Source of the DNA: Morella rubra
Taxonomy: Eukaryota; Streptophyta; Magnoliopsida; Fagales; Myricaceae
Length of the DNA: 64,000 nt
Reading direction: 5' to 3'
Assembly: GCA_003952965.2 (NCBI GenBank)
Contig: CM025856.1
Location: 20,367,351 to 20,431,350 of the forward strand
The notes below the pieces were generated by a model. That model saw only the letters and a program-made list of their open reading frames with translations, did no database searches and had not been told where the DNA came from. Of this stretch, positions 1 to 12,247 are shown in pieces (position 1 is the first letter of the stretch; the number at the start of each line of letters is the position of its first letter). The position numbers and the translations under genes were made by a program.

Positions 1-3000
1 GCCCCTCACACGGGCTCGTTCAGCAGGGGTTGCACTCAGTGACCATCTATGCCATTCCCAGCCATTGATTGATGACCGAGCACAACCATCCGATTTAGGG
101 CATGGCTTGAATGTATTTGATTTACTGGACTTGGTCTTTTTCACTACAACCTTTCCACATGCAACTTGTTTGGCACCACCATCAGCTGCTTTTGGAACCT
201 TAGAGGGACGTGAGGATGGCACACTATCCGCCATATGCTTTCTTTTCATCTTTAACACTTTAGTTGCTTCACACATGAATAGCAATCAATAAAATAATTC
301 ACAATTATGCATAAGCTTCTAATTGCATATTAATAATAATAATAAAAAGACATGTCAGGTTAGACAAAAATGAACACACAGACCACAGAAACACACTCTT
401 AACGCTTTAGCATATTTATTTTTGGGCCAATTACCACTAAACTCTTGACGAACTGCACCATCATGCCGATTGCTATCAACAACCTTCTCAAGATCATTTT
501 GATTCTTAGATGAGGCTGAAGCTCTATCCCTGCTAGGTTTAACAGCAGCTTCTTTTGAGACCTTATTATCTGAAGAAAGAGTCAATAGTGCTACTATCAG
601 ATAAAGTCAGAATCACCAGAAACGTGGAGTGTTTAACAAAGCAACAAATAGAATGACATACTTTGAATTGTACGAGCAACCTTGGGTCCTTTCTGCGCAT
701 TTGCCATCTTGGATGATGACTGATCACCGGGTAAACTTTTCTTCACACTCACTCGTGAAAGTTTAGCATTAACACATGATTCGATTTGGCTTTTACTTGG
801 TCCCAGCTTTTTAAGGCTCGTGGTTGATGTTTGAACTTCCACAGCCTCAGACCCATCACCAGCAGAATGTTTCCTAGACTTTTCCACCAATTGAGTCTTT
901 ACTCCAGTATTAAGTGGGGTTTGACAGTGAGAAACAGATCCCAACTTTTTCCTTGGTAACTTTTTCTTGCGGTAATAAGTATATTTATTTCCATTGAATG
1001 CTCCCTCCTAAGACAACACATAAGCATCAACTTGGAATTATGAAGAAATGGATACTTTCAACGCACAGAAATATACAGAGCGAACAAGAAAAGATAGTCA
1101 GACAGACACCCAAATGTTGATCTTGTAGGAAAAGTTTAAAAAGCTTAGATAACATTTTCGTACCTCATTTGCATCAGGTTCGCTGGGTTTCTTAGAAGCA
1201 CGCCATGCTATAAGAAACTGCTGGAGAGAAGCATCAACAAACAAGGATGTCCATTCTCTAAGAACATCATCATGCAACTTCTGCCGGCACATTGCCCTTG
1301 CAATGAATTCACCAATCTTAGGGCTAGAATCATCTGACCTTGACGGCCGAAACTTACTGGTAGGCAACGGAACAAGATGTTTTGGATAATCTTCCAATCC
1401 GGGGGGTGGTGGCTCATTCATTTCTCTCAAGTTGCCTATATCATCATGTGTGCACAAATTCTTAAACAAGGTTGCCAACGAATTGGACATACGATTTTCA
1501 GATAAGGACAGACTAATGCATTTTGCTCCTTGTGATGGATAATTGTCAGATGTGTCATCTGAAAAAGTCCTTAATTCATCACACGTGTCTGACGAACCAT
1601 ATTCACTGGTATGAGGACGCTGATGAGAATCAACATTATTCTGCAACAATAGCATGTTTGTTCAACATAAGTAAGATGTCTAGAAACTCAACACATACAC
1701 ACAGTTAGATATACACACTATGCCACTAATAACAGTCCAAATTGTATCAACATTTTCTTTGGGTTGGAGGAGGGGCTGGTGTTCTCATGATAAAAGGGGA
1801 AACAAAGACTTCCAGAGCTACCTCATTCAATCTGTCATCCTCCCCAGAGTTGAAGGATTTCCTTAATTCTTCCTCCACAAAACTATCAAGATAGTCCGCC
1901 AAAGACACTTTCGCAGAAATATGAAGCTCATCTTCTACACATGCTAAGATAGATGTCATATCCACATACATATCGTCACTTGATGGGGGGGTTTTCTCTG
2001 GAGATGAATCTTTTCTCACAAGAGCCAATGAGGGCATAATAGATGACGACTGGACATGAGCATCCGTAACCATTGCCACCAGTTCAAAACCAGGAGGGCA
2101 ACCAACATCACAAGCAGAATATTGCCGGGACAGCAACTGTAAAACCATAAGTTGTGATATAGACAACAAAAGCAAAACATAGCAAAAGGAACCTACAATA
2201 TGCTAACAACATACATGTTTATCAGGTAGTCTTCTGGGCTTCTGGACACAATCCCTGAGTTCACCAGTAGGTATCTTAGCATTTGGATTGGCCGACCAAA
2301 CTTTTCTTTTTCTCCAGGCAGAGGTATACTCTGCTACAGTATCATAAAAGACAGCGTTCCACATAACTTGCATGCAATAATCAAAAAGCATTCCACAAAC
2401 AACCGCGTAAGACCGCCAAAAATTTCCAATGCTCCCAACAGATTTAGTGCTTATTGGAGGTTGAGCTGAGATTCTACTAATACATGTCTGCTCTGCAATA
2501 GACGTGCAGGCTGCTGCCGACTCACACGCAGAGGCAGCACAATCCGTCCTTTCCCCAGCAATTTCAGACTGTCAAAATAAAACAGATGAAATAACCAGGC
2601 AAGATCTAAATTGCAGCATCAGTATTTTATTGGCAATAGGGTGCCCTACCGTTGTGCCATTCACAGAGCAACTTTGAGCACAATGATTAACTGATTCGTG
2701 TTTAAGACGTCTTTGAGCTTTCTTTGTAGTAACAAACTCTCCAATAATGTTGCCGATAATTTCATCCAGCACAACCCTACGAGCGGCTTTCATAATACCA
2801 GAGTGCAGTTGGGAAGAAACTCCTTCTGAAATTTCAGAAAAGAAGCATAGCAAAGAGCCAGTCTCATTGCTTTCGGCAGCACATGTGGAGACAGTTTCAG
2901 GTCCCCCCACATTTGATGCATTTATAATAGATAGTAATGCTAAGGGTTTAAACTTGTTTTCAATATGGTATATCTGCAAAATGAAATTACCAGACTACCA

Positions 3001-4560
3001 TAGTGAGAAACAGCCACCATTTCTCATACGCTAAAAAAGGTAACAGGAAATAATTCAAAGCATCAAACGACTCGCCCAATAACCGACAAGAAAAGCATTA
3101 ACAATAGTTATTGGTGCAAAGCTCCCTTTAAACGCCCCCCCCCCCCCCCTTTTTCTTTTTTTTTTTCCTCTTTTTAGTTTAGAATATAGTTGTATATCAA
3201 TTGAAAGAATGTTTTTTTTTTTTAAGAGATCTTACTTTGCACATCTAACTATTACCCCTCAATTTATGCCTCAAACTACCGAACTTGACACATGCACTGC
3301 AAACAATTATAGTTTTATATTTTGCACCCCATCCTACAATTGACCGTTTAGATTGTGCCATGTGGCTTATTTTTCATTCATTTTAATAGTGAGATCTTGA
3401 CATGAAGTACATCTTAATAAAACAGGCCTGTATACTCAACACATTCCCCTTCCATTAACATATAATAAATTCGAATTTTACCATTAGTGAAAGTAGATAT
3501 CCATAGCGATGCCAAGAATGAAGCTCTGAAAGAGAATGTGGTCCATGTTTCCTCCCCTCATCATCCTCATACAACCAACAAGATTCATTGCCTGACTGGA
3601 AGATAAGATTCAATAAAATACAAAAAACAAAATCACACATGCAACCTTGCAATAAGTGCTTCACATGATAGAACAACTCAAAATGCCTCCTTGGGAAACA
3701 AAAATGGGTCAAACAATAAAGGTGAAAAAAAGTTACCGGTAGCTGATATGACGTAACATTACTGCATCAAAATTTAAGATTGGCTGATTTGAGCTATATT
3801 TGCCGTTGACAGGCAATTGGGAAACTGACTGTATTTCAGAATAACCAGTAGGATAAGAGGTAGAACAATTTTTTGGAGTGGTTGCACTTGACATGCCCAA
3901 GCTCAGATATGCAAAACCAGTGGCAACATGATCAGGAAACTGCTTGAAGTACTTCAAAGGTACAGGGTTTATCAATGCCCCATTTACCACAGGATACACA
4001 GGAAGCTCATCAGGCAAGAAACCAGTAGATAAACCCTGATACAACTGCTCCTGAATATACGGACCACACATTTGCCCTTGTTCATTAACATACATCCAGC
4101 CACTCACAAAAGCAGGAGGTACATATACAGGGTAAGTCTTCTCCTGATAAGAGGAACCCCCAGTACTAGAGGATGGAGGAATGTCACTGCCATTGACATT
4201 TGACTGGCAACTCATTTCCATTGCAGAGCTTGAAATACATTTTTCATCGAAATTGCAGCAAGATGAAGAAACATGACTGAGATCCACAAACCTGAAGAAC
4301 AATTTTCAATAAGGAAACAATAAATAGATAACATACAAAAGCAGAAAAATCAGTAGGAATATGAGGACATCATGTGTAATTTATACAATACCGTTGAGAA
4401 GAGCACCCTTCAGCGGTAGGCTGCATGGATGAGGCAATATCGATGTGATTCCCAAGACATACATGTGCATCCTGATCTTCGGATTCAAAATCCAAAACCT
4501 TCAGCCTTTTTCTGGAGGAAAAAGAAGAGTCGGGTCATGAAGTTCTGTTGAGGAAACCAT
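1..4560 (-). CDS. ATXR7: Histone-lysine N-methyltransferase ATXR7/SDG25-like, N-terminal part (runs off left edge)
   Basis: SET1-class chromatin enzyme; in Arabidopsis it methylates H3K4/H3K36 and keeps FLC active (family knowledge). Exons read on the minus strand: 4577-4392 (ATG at 4560), 4291-3763, 3595-3482, 2973-2650, 2568-2215, 2136-1822, 1640-1164, 1007-662, 569-435 and 266-1 onward. Junctions have GT..AG and matching phase. Two GYF-like segments are visible, GWMYVNEQGQMCGPY (near 4100) and CWLYEDDEGRKHGP (near 3560), followed by NFWRSYAVVCGMLFDYCMQ (near 2380), PPPPGLEDYP (near 1400) and, at the left edge, INGWEWHRWS before AERARVRG, which in this family precedes the SET region. The catalytic SET domain itself is outside the window. 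The first ATG is out of frame with the rest of exon 4577-4392 (see findings); the next in-frame Met is at 4426. The boundaries at 3763, 1822, 435 and 266 were chosen to keep phase and are less certain. Confidence 0.9.
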
Positions 4561-5400
4561 GTCTCTCAAGAAATAACCTGCACCAAGGGCCAATAGAAAG
4601 CCAAGAGAGTGTAAAAAGTTTGCCAATCCGGATTGTTCAACTCCAGAAGCAGAAAAACATGAAAGCTACGAATCATCAAGGCCATGTTTCAATGAACCAC
4701 ACATGGTGAAGCCCATTCCTTGCCTTTTGTTTGGTCTTGCAGTTTTTCCTCCCAACATACATAGTTTCGGAACTTATTCCAGCACAAATGACATTACGTT
4801 AACATCTTTATTCCTTTCTGCAGGGCTTTTAGACTATCTTATTACATGCATTGTTCGGGGAATAATGGAGGAATTTTGAAAGAATACTAATTACTCTCAA
4901 CATAATGCACTGCAGGATATTCTTCGTAACAGGGTCGAAATAGGTATGACCTACGTGATCAAAGCGATTATACGCTAGCTGAGACAGGACGTGTGGCTGA
5001 TTCACAAATCTAATTCCGATATTTAACGTGTTTTAATTGATAAACGTCGAAACCCTAATTACAAGCTTGAACATTATCTGTGTAAAAATATCTGATTTGA
5101 GAGATATTGAAGACGATACCGATCTCTTAATTCTACTAATCGTTAGAGAAAAACAACGAGTGCGTTGGGACTAGAACACCGATTACCTGACCGGGATGAG
5201 ACGACAGAGGTTTTGTTTCTTCTCTCTTGATGAGAAAAAGGAACCCTTTCGCCCGTTGTCGCTAGCTATAGATTTATAGTTCTACCCCTTATTCCGTCCA
5301 TCCTCTTTATAATCTGTGTTTCTTTTTCTTTTGCTGTTTGGGCCAACTTCCTACTTGGTTCGTACGGACGCCGGGAACGTTCGGCCCAAAGCGAAGACAT
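4561..5400 (-). promoter_or_regulatory. ATXR7 5' leader, leader intron and promoter
   Basis: On the minus strand, a TATA-like stretch (near 5270-5278) is followed by a pyrimidine/purine-rich leader exon with no ATG that ends at 5187 in a good donor (CAG|GTAATC). An acceptor (TTGGTGCAG) at 4578 then opens the exon holding the first ATG, so a leader intron of about 610 bp (4578-5186) is likely. Upstream lie two TGGGCC-type site II elements (near 5335-5350 and 5383-5392), common in broadly expressed plant genes. TSS position is inferred. Confidence 0.55.
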
Positions 5401-7110
5401 CTGCTTGCCTAATACCGTTGGAAATGCAGCGCCAAAATTAACTGGATGACAAATATCTATAAAATATCTTCTCTAACAATATTGACCATATGCTATGACG
5501 GGAAGTAGTCATATAAATCCAATAAGATTGGGCTGAGTGGTCAAGTCTAGACCCTAAGAGTTTACTCATCTTGAGGTCTAAAGTGACTTGACCTGTATAG
5601 TTTGAGAGCTACATCAACTCAAATTTTATCGGCTCGTTATGTGAGTCACTCTGATAAATTTGTCAAATTAGGTTTCTTCTCGTTACCAAGAAAAAAAAAG
5701 CATTAACAGTATAAATGCCTCAGTTTTAAGTTAAGTTTTTCTCTTCACATATTTCTCTCCCTCTCCATCCTAGGGGAACAAAGAATAGTTTGACATTTAA
5801 ATTTTTCTCGATTTTCATGTTGGTATGCATTAAGCTACCTAGTCCACATTGGTAACACCACCGTCGTGTTTTTATAGTCTTTTTGTTTTCTCTTATTTCA
5901 TTCATCTATATGAAAATGAAAGTTATGGGCAATGCGTTTACCATACTTGTGTTTGTCCTACTCGTTAAAAAATTGATTTCATATGCAATCTCATTTGATC
6001 AAGTCATTTATAATAGTTTTTAGTAACAATAAATTCTTATCGCTATATGTAGATTAAAGTGTATGCATTTTGTTTCCACGTCTAGAGTTTCAAGATTATC
6101 GATATAAAAAGAGTTACCAAAGGAATAAGCTCTGTATGCTTTGTATTAGCAGCAACCCGGGGCGAAGGCAAGGGAGCCAGTTCTTATGATTTTTCCCAAA
6201 TAGGTTATACTGTTATAGGTTTGTTGATGGGATGTAAAGCTGGATCAATAAGTCCATAATTGCTTAGCAAGAAGTAAGCTGGAGAAATATGTTGACAGCT
6301 GTATCCCCTCCTCCCTCTTTCGTAGTGTGAATTCACAGGACTAACTCTGCTATTTCTTTATATTTGCTTTGCAGAGGTGCTTAAATGGCCATTATACAAG
6401 TGAAGAAATTGATTGATTGTTGCTTTTGTAGCGCTTGCTTCTATCTATGTATAGTCTGAAATCAATAACGTCGACCTGGATTTATGTCACCCTTTTAGTG
6501 GAGTCTCCGAAAGACACTTGATATACAACCAGCTTTTGTTGCCATGTATTTTTCAGCTGGGTACGATCCTCGATAATATCCTGATACTGGTGTCACGAAC
6601 CCACTCTCCTTCGTCCCTGTGCCAATCCCAGCATTCTCTCACGGGCTTAAGAATCCCAGGGACATGATCAGGTGGTTGTTGGTAATGGTAGCATCATTGT
6701 ATCTTCTCTGACGATATGGGAGCAGTATATGTAATTGAAAGGCATGCCACGAGACCAGGTGCTCGTTGTGATGACTACAAACCTTACCAACGGGCTATAG
6801 AATGGGGAAAGAAAGACAATAAAATGGGATGGATAAATTATCCCGGCCCGATCTTTGAAGATAGTAAACGTTCGGAGAAGACTACTTGTATCAACATTTG
6901 GCTATTGCCTTATATATATATATATCTGGATATTAAGAAAGTCAGTATTATCCAAAGAGGACTTTCTAGAGGATCGTGGCTGAGAAGTGAGGAGCAAGAT
7001 ATACAAATATCATCACTCTTTACCCCAAAGGGAACCAACTATGGATTGACTTGAGCAACGAGTGCCACGTGCCCACATAGTAAACAAAAGGTTTCCCTCC
7101 TAAAAGTATA
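5401..7110. other. Intergenic DNA, no recognised gene; possible gene scraps at 6.1-7.05 kb
   Basis: No supported coding gene. 5401-6100 is AT-rich without visible structure. From 6120 to 7050 the base composition is more even and contains short coding-like patches, for example the plus-strand run PDTGVTNPLSFVPVPIPAF near 6585-6645 and an open frame of 112 codons from 6716. I recognise none of them; they may be scraps of a decayed gene. Confidence 0.4.
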
Positions 7111-7113
7111 TAC

Positions 7114-7318
7114 ATACTTCGGGACGTTTGTTTCTCAAATTTTTTGAAAGTCCAAATTTTCCACACATCAAACACATTTTACAAATTTAATAAACTTTAC
7201 ACTTTTACACATACACTTCACACTTTTTCACAAAATTCAATAAACTTCAACATTCAAAAGATTCCCAAATTTTAAGAATATTCTCTAAAATTTCGGTAAA
7301 CAAACGCCCCCGAAGTAT
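7114..7318. mobile_element. Short hAT-type MITE (about 205 bp)
   Basis: The ends are inverted copies: ATACTTCGGGACGTTTGTTT at 7114-7133 matches the reverse complement of the right end near 7298-7318 (AAACAAACGCCCC followed by CGAAGTAT). The inner sequence is AT-rich with pyrimidine-biased CACTTTTT/CACATT runs and has no coding capacity. G/C-start inverted ends around a GTTTG core are typical of hAT MITEs in eudicots. The exact target duplication cannot be separated from the inverted repeat. Confidence 0.65.
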
Positions 7319-7329
7319 CTCGAAGAAAA

Positions 7330-10300
7330 ACCAAAACTTGCCTGAGAAGCTAACGGTTTGATCAAGAGAATGTTCAGTTAAAATGTTTTTTTAAAAATTT
7401 TTAGTGTTTTAAAAATTTTTAGGTGATTAATTTTATTGATATGCGTATTACAATTGTTTTTAGGTAATATTAAAAAACATATTCGATTTTATAATTATAG
7501 GATTCAAAAGAATCCAAAAAAAATAAAAAAAAACTAACATCCTACAAACTTCTAAAATTGTAGACATTGTAAATATTTTGTCTAATAAAATAATTTATGT
7601 TTGTCAATTATTTTTTTAATTAAAATAAATATAAAAATTTATTTAAATTATTTCTCTTTATTTTAAAATTTTATCGTCGTACCAAATATAAATTTTATAA
7701 TCATAATGTCAATTTTAGAATCATAATGTCAAGATAATTTGAAGATAAACCAATAACCAATTAGAGACTAGCGTACACTCGCCTTGTAGAGTCTCTTTCG
7801 AAACAAAATTTCCTTTTCATGGCTTTTAATGTACAAATAGAAGATTTTTTTTTTGGGTAAGCACAAATTGGTAAGAGACAGAAAAGTTTGACACTCCAAC
7901 TGTCCGACACACTCGGACCTTTCCACTTAGAGAGAGGAAAAATCTAAATGCACGCTCGCTTAGTAATAAATGTCACAACGTTGAAGGAGTCCAAAAGTTA
8001 AAGACTCGTGAAAATAGATATACGTAATACGTCCCTCCGAGGATCGAGTACTACGTGCTGTACCTGAGAGTACACAGTCGTCGGGCCCGCGTTCTGCCTG
8101 ATCGGCAGCCACCGGCCGTCGTCAACCAAAGATTCCCGTAGCACTATTCCGTGGAAGATCCACTCGCGAATCAGGAGATTACTATACAAATCAATCCAAA
8201 ATCCAAAACTTCTATGCTCTGAAAAGCAATACGAAAAACAAAAAGGTCAATTCTGTAGGATTTGAAGCTTTTAGATTGGGGGGGATTGGGATTGTTGTGA
8301 GGGAGAGAGAGACTTGGCGAAGACTTTGAATCCGAGAGAATCAGATGCTAGAAGACTGCGGGCATTTGGACCCTTCTGGCTGCAAACTTGTTCGTCTGGC
8401 AATTTCCAAGTTGCAAGGAAACCGAAAAGGTCCGGATTAGTCGGTGCCCGGTGGGCGGTGGGGGTGGGGAGAAACAAAAAAGTCTTGAAAAAAAAAAATT
8501 TCTCACAACGCTGCGTTGCATCGGAATCGCTTTGGCTATCCATGTGTAATGTTGTCGGTGGCCGAATCCTAAGCGTTTTTAATTTCTTTATTTAATACGA
8601 TTACGTTATGTGCATTATAAATGATATGACGTACGAAGAGAGACAATCTGGCAGAACGAACCAAACCAAACCGGCTGAATTGTATGTACTTGAGCTGGTT
8701 TTCTTTTATTTTAATTTTTTCTTGGCTGCCAAATAATAGAAAAATCTTTGCCGAATTTATTTTATAGGGAGAAAAAATATTTGGAAAAATATTAAATGAG
8801 TAAGAAACTCAACGGGATGTTAAACAGTAGACCGAAGGGGGAAAAAAGAAAGAAAATTAAAATTGAAAATAATAGGTTTGAAAAGCTGGGGGCCTACTCC
8901 TGGAAGAGACATGTCACCAACCCTTTCTTTGTCCACTTCTTACCGACAACTCAGGAGTCAGGGCCAGCTGGAATACAAACGACGATGGCTTTTATCAAAG
9001 GCATCGACCGCACCTTCCACGCGGAGGCAGACTGGGTGTGAGTATGGAAAGAGTGTCAAGGTCCAACCGCGCTTAGAAAAAAAAAAAAGTAAGGTCCAAC
9101 CGCACTAAAAAGAAACGGAAAACCGTACAATCTCTAAGCAAATGAAGAGAAGTTGACTAAATTCCACAGCCATTCTATTCCCATGGGGGCAAGTTTTGGT
9201 TCTCCTTTGAGATACTTCCGAAAGTAATTTTACTCAGCTTCTCATCGTTCTCTATTTCAGGTGTAATCTAATTCGTTTGGATCAACTTTAATTATTCACA
9301 TTTTCTCCTTTTACTTTCTGTAATTGAAGGGAAAATGTCAAATTTTATCCTCTAAATTATGGCCCAAAATATTATTTAAAATTTTCAAACTATTAATTCC
9401 ATCATATTGTACTATAGATTAAATGCGATGAAATTCATAATTTTTATTTGAGTAATAATTTGAAAGCTATAAGTAAAGATTTCTCTCGTTTTAAATTTAA
9501 GCTAATTAAAATTATATATTTTTTATAACTGTTTTTTGTTCTCAATGTGAGAAATAACACAATTGAAACGTGTTCATACTTTTTCCTCCCTTTGATTTTT
9601 TTTAAAAATATTATTCTCACTTTAACTAATGATAATGTCTCTATATTTTCCTCTTCATTCATTGGAAGTCCACTAAACCTCTCCATAAATCAAAAGCAAG
9701 ATTTGATAAGTTATCCGTTAAATATATTTTTTCCAAATAGACCAACGTGGAAAGTTACATATCAAAATTAATAGTATATTGTTCCGCGGAAAAGGAAAAA
9801 AAATTGTCTACTTTTTTTTTTTTTTTAAAAAGGGTTTATAATTTCGTGCAATTATTTAATTACTTATGGGCTCTGTGCAATTATAGAAGGACTCCCGTGT
9901 CTCTTGATTTCTTGTTGTGCGCGAGAGGTTATTTTGTCAACATCAAATGTCTGGGACCATAGCATTCCAGAAGAAAAAAAAAATGACGAAATTGACAGTT
10001 GGTTCACTGAAGGATTGGGATTGGGACTGGTCCTGGGAAATTAGTTCCTTCCGCCTGGATTAGTTGCTAATTGGCTGTATCATGGCAACGGGTTTGCTGG
10101 CTGCTCTGCCAATATGCTATTTTGGGGTTATTCCGACGACGTTTTGATTTGGGATCGGCTATGACAAGTGACAACTAAGGTGTGCCATGATTTTTCCTTT
10201 CTGGATAAGTAACGTGTGCTATGACTTTCAGTTGCCGACAATCTTATGCTATAGCTCATTGCCAGTACTTTGGTTCGCAATTCGCTCGATGGATGGGTCC

Positions 10301-10700
10301 CAAGTGGGGATAACCTTTTTGGTATCAATAGATTGATAAAAATCTCTAATTAATATTTATTTTATAATTTATACTCTAAACTATTAAATCTGACATATTC
10401 CATTTTGAATTATTAATTATTTTAAACTTTAATTTCAATGTCCTATGTTACAATTTAACTGTTAAAATTAAAATTACGATGCTAAGAAAAAAAAACTGTG
10501 AAAATTATGATACAAATTCGACCCGTATGATATTGATTTCGTGCAGTCGATTATAATAAATTGTTTTTCGCGTTCATTATTTTATAAAGATTTTACTAGA
10601 AAACTGGACTAAAACCAATGATTGATTCAAAGCTAACTGGGTTTCAAGCACTTTTGATCAGAGGTAACAGTTCTTACCGGCATGGAAAGAAGTAAAGAAA
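7330..10700. other. AT-rich intergenic DNA with repeat fragments
   Basis: No gene supported. A GC-richer island at 8030-8180 and another at 8330-8480 give short open frames that match nothing I know. Two stretches, 9340-9480 and 10330-10500, share a theme with 48370-48600 (TTATAATTTA, then an ACTATTAA-like motif, then AATTTAACxGTTAAAATTAA) and look like broken copies of one MITE family. The AT-rich block at 7500-7690 resembles 23810-23930. Confidence 0.4.
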
Positions 10701-10719
10701 TAGTAAACTAAAAGCCTAC

Positions 10720-12247
10720 CAGACAGAACCAAATGAAGAGAGAGAGATAGGGAGAGACAGAGATGGGGTGAGGTGGGGTCGGAGAGTACAGCTCAGACCC
10801 TTTGGGGCTTTTGGCGACGTGACCGCTTAAATCCACATCTGCAGCGATGCTTTTGTTTAAGACATTTATTTTCTTAATTAATATAATTTACTCCCCAATT
10901 GCTCCACATGACGAAATAATATAAAATGCAAATTTTCTCTCTCTCTCCATCGCTCTATTTCATCTTAAATCAATCAAGGTCATATAATTATTCCTCAGTC
11001 GGTGGTCCTACTTTTTTTCAGTCTTGTTTCTTCTTCTGTTTTGCTATAATCATTTGAATCCTGCCTATTTAAATCATATCTCATTTACCTTCTTCCTTTT
11101 TTTTTTTCCCCTTTTTACTTAGATATTTTATTTCAAGTAAAAAGACTCAAACCTACTTAAGTGTCCTTAAAATTATAGTTAATTTTTTCAGTAATTTTTT
11201 TAATAGGGTATATGGATCAATTTACGTGCATTTTTATTAATTTTAAAATATATACAGTTCCACCTCACATAAATCGAATAATTATTCAGTAAAAAACAAG
11301 AAGATACAGCAATTAATCATAATGGTAACATTCTAATTTAACTTATGGAGACGATATTTCCAAACAAGATGCCCCGTCCCCTGTTTCTACCTTTTTTGTC
11401 GTTTTCTTTTCCGGTAAATAGATAACATCCCGTTTAATTTGTTAGTTATTACTGCCAAGCGTAGTGTCGTACTAGCAGTTAATTGACGCATTAACTGTGT
11501 CGGCGCAGAGACACTGTTGATAAGGATAAAATAGGAAGAGAGAAAATGCTAAAACTGGACCGTGTGGTGCAAACAGAGCAGCCGATAGACAGACAGAGAA
11601 AAGCGGTTGTGTAATAAATAATGAGCTGGGAGAGTGTTTATTTATTAATTTTTGCAAGTACAAAAAAAAAACTATGCTGATTCGATAATAATTGAAGCCG
11701 GTTGGTCATGGTAGAGAAGCAAAAATCGAACGAATAAAATAAGGGGGGAAAAAAATAAATGAATTATTGGAGGTTGGAGGAGAAGGAGAAGAATCCTGTT
11801 TGATATTTTATTTGTGTTCGTTTTATTCTTTCGAGTTTTCTGTTGATGTTGAGGAGAGAAGCAAAGAATGATAAGAGAGAGAGAGAGAGAGAGAGAGAGA
11901 TAGGGAAAGAAAGGGCCACAGAAAAGGGGAAGAAACTTGCTGTTTTTGCATAGGGGAAAATTAGAGAGAGAGAGCGAGAGAGCGAGAGAGAGCTTCATAC
12001 TTAACTTACGACATCGATCTTTGGGAGGGTGCAGATTGGTGAGTAGCTTCACTTCTACTGCCTGTGCCTCTTCCTCGTTTTGTACTCTTTTCGGGTTGTT
12101 GCTGGGAGAATGCCATCTGTTACTTCCTTTTTGATGGGTTTAGCTCCTCGCAAGACTCGACACTGAAGTCCATAAGCAATAGATCTTGGATTGGACAGAT
12201 CTGGGGTCCTGAAATAAATACGCTGCTCGAGATTTGTGAGAACGAGA
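10720..12247 (+). promoter_or_regulatory. CESA upstream region with GA-repeat leader and probable 5'UTR intron
   Basis: A (GA)n run at 11875-11901 and a second GA-rich run at 11962-11993 precede the cellulose synthase gene; a short GA run also lies at 10738-10760. GA repeats in plant leaders are bound by BBR/BPC factors (family knowledge). A good donor (GATTG|GTGAGT, intron from 12039) and acceptor (GGGTTTAG, ending 12143) suggest a leader intron of about 105 bp before the ATG at 12248. The TSS is not determined. Confidence 0.5.

Noticed and set aside
3737-3762. Donor at 3737 (TACCG|GTAACT) for the ATXR7 GYF-like exon
   Set aside because: The phase does not fit the next exon (SGNESCWLYED); the donor at 3763 keeps the frame.
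8271-9108. Short open frames on both strands at 8.3-9.1 kb
   Set aside because: No family resemblance, no promoter or splice context, and overlapping frames on both strands are equally long.
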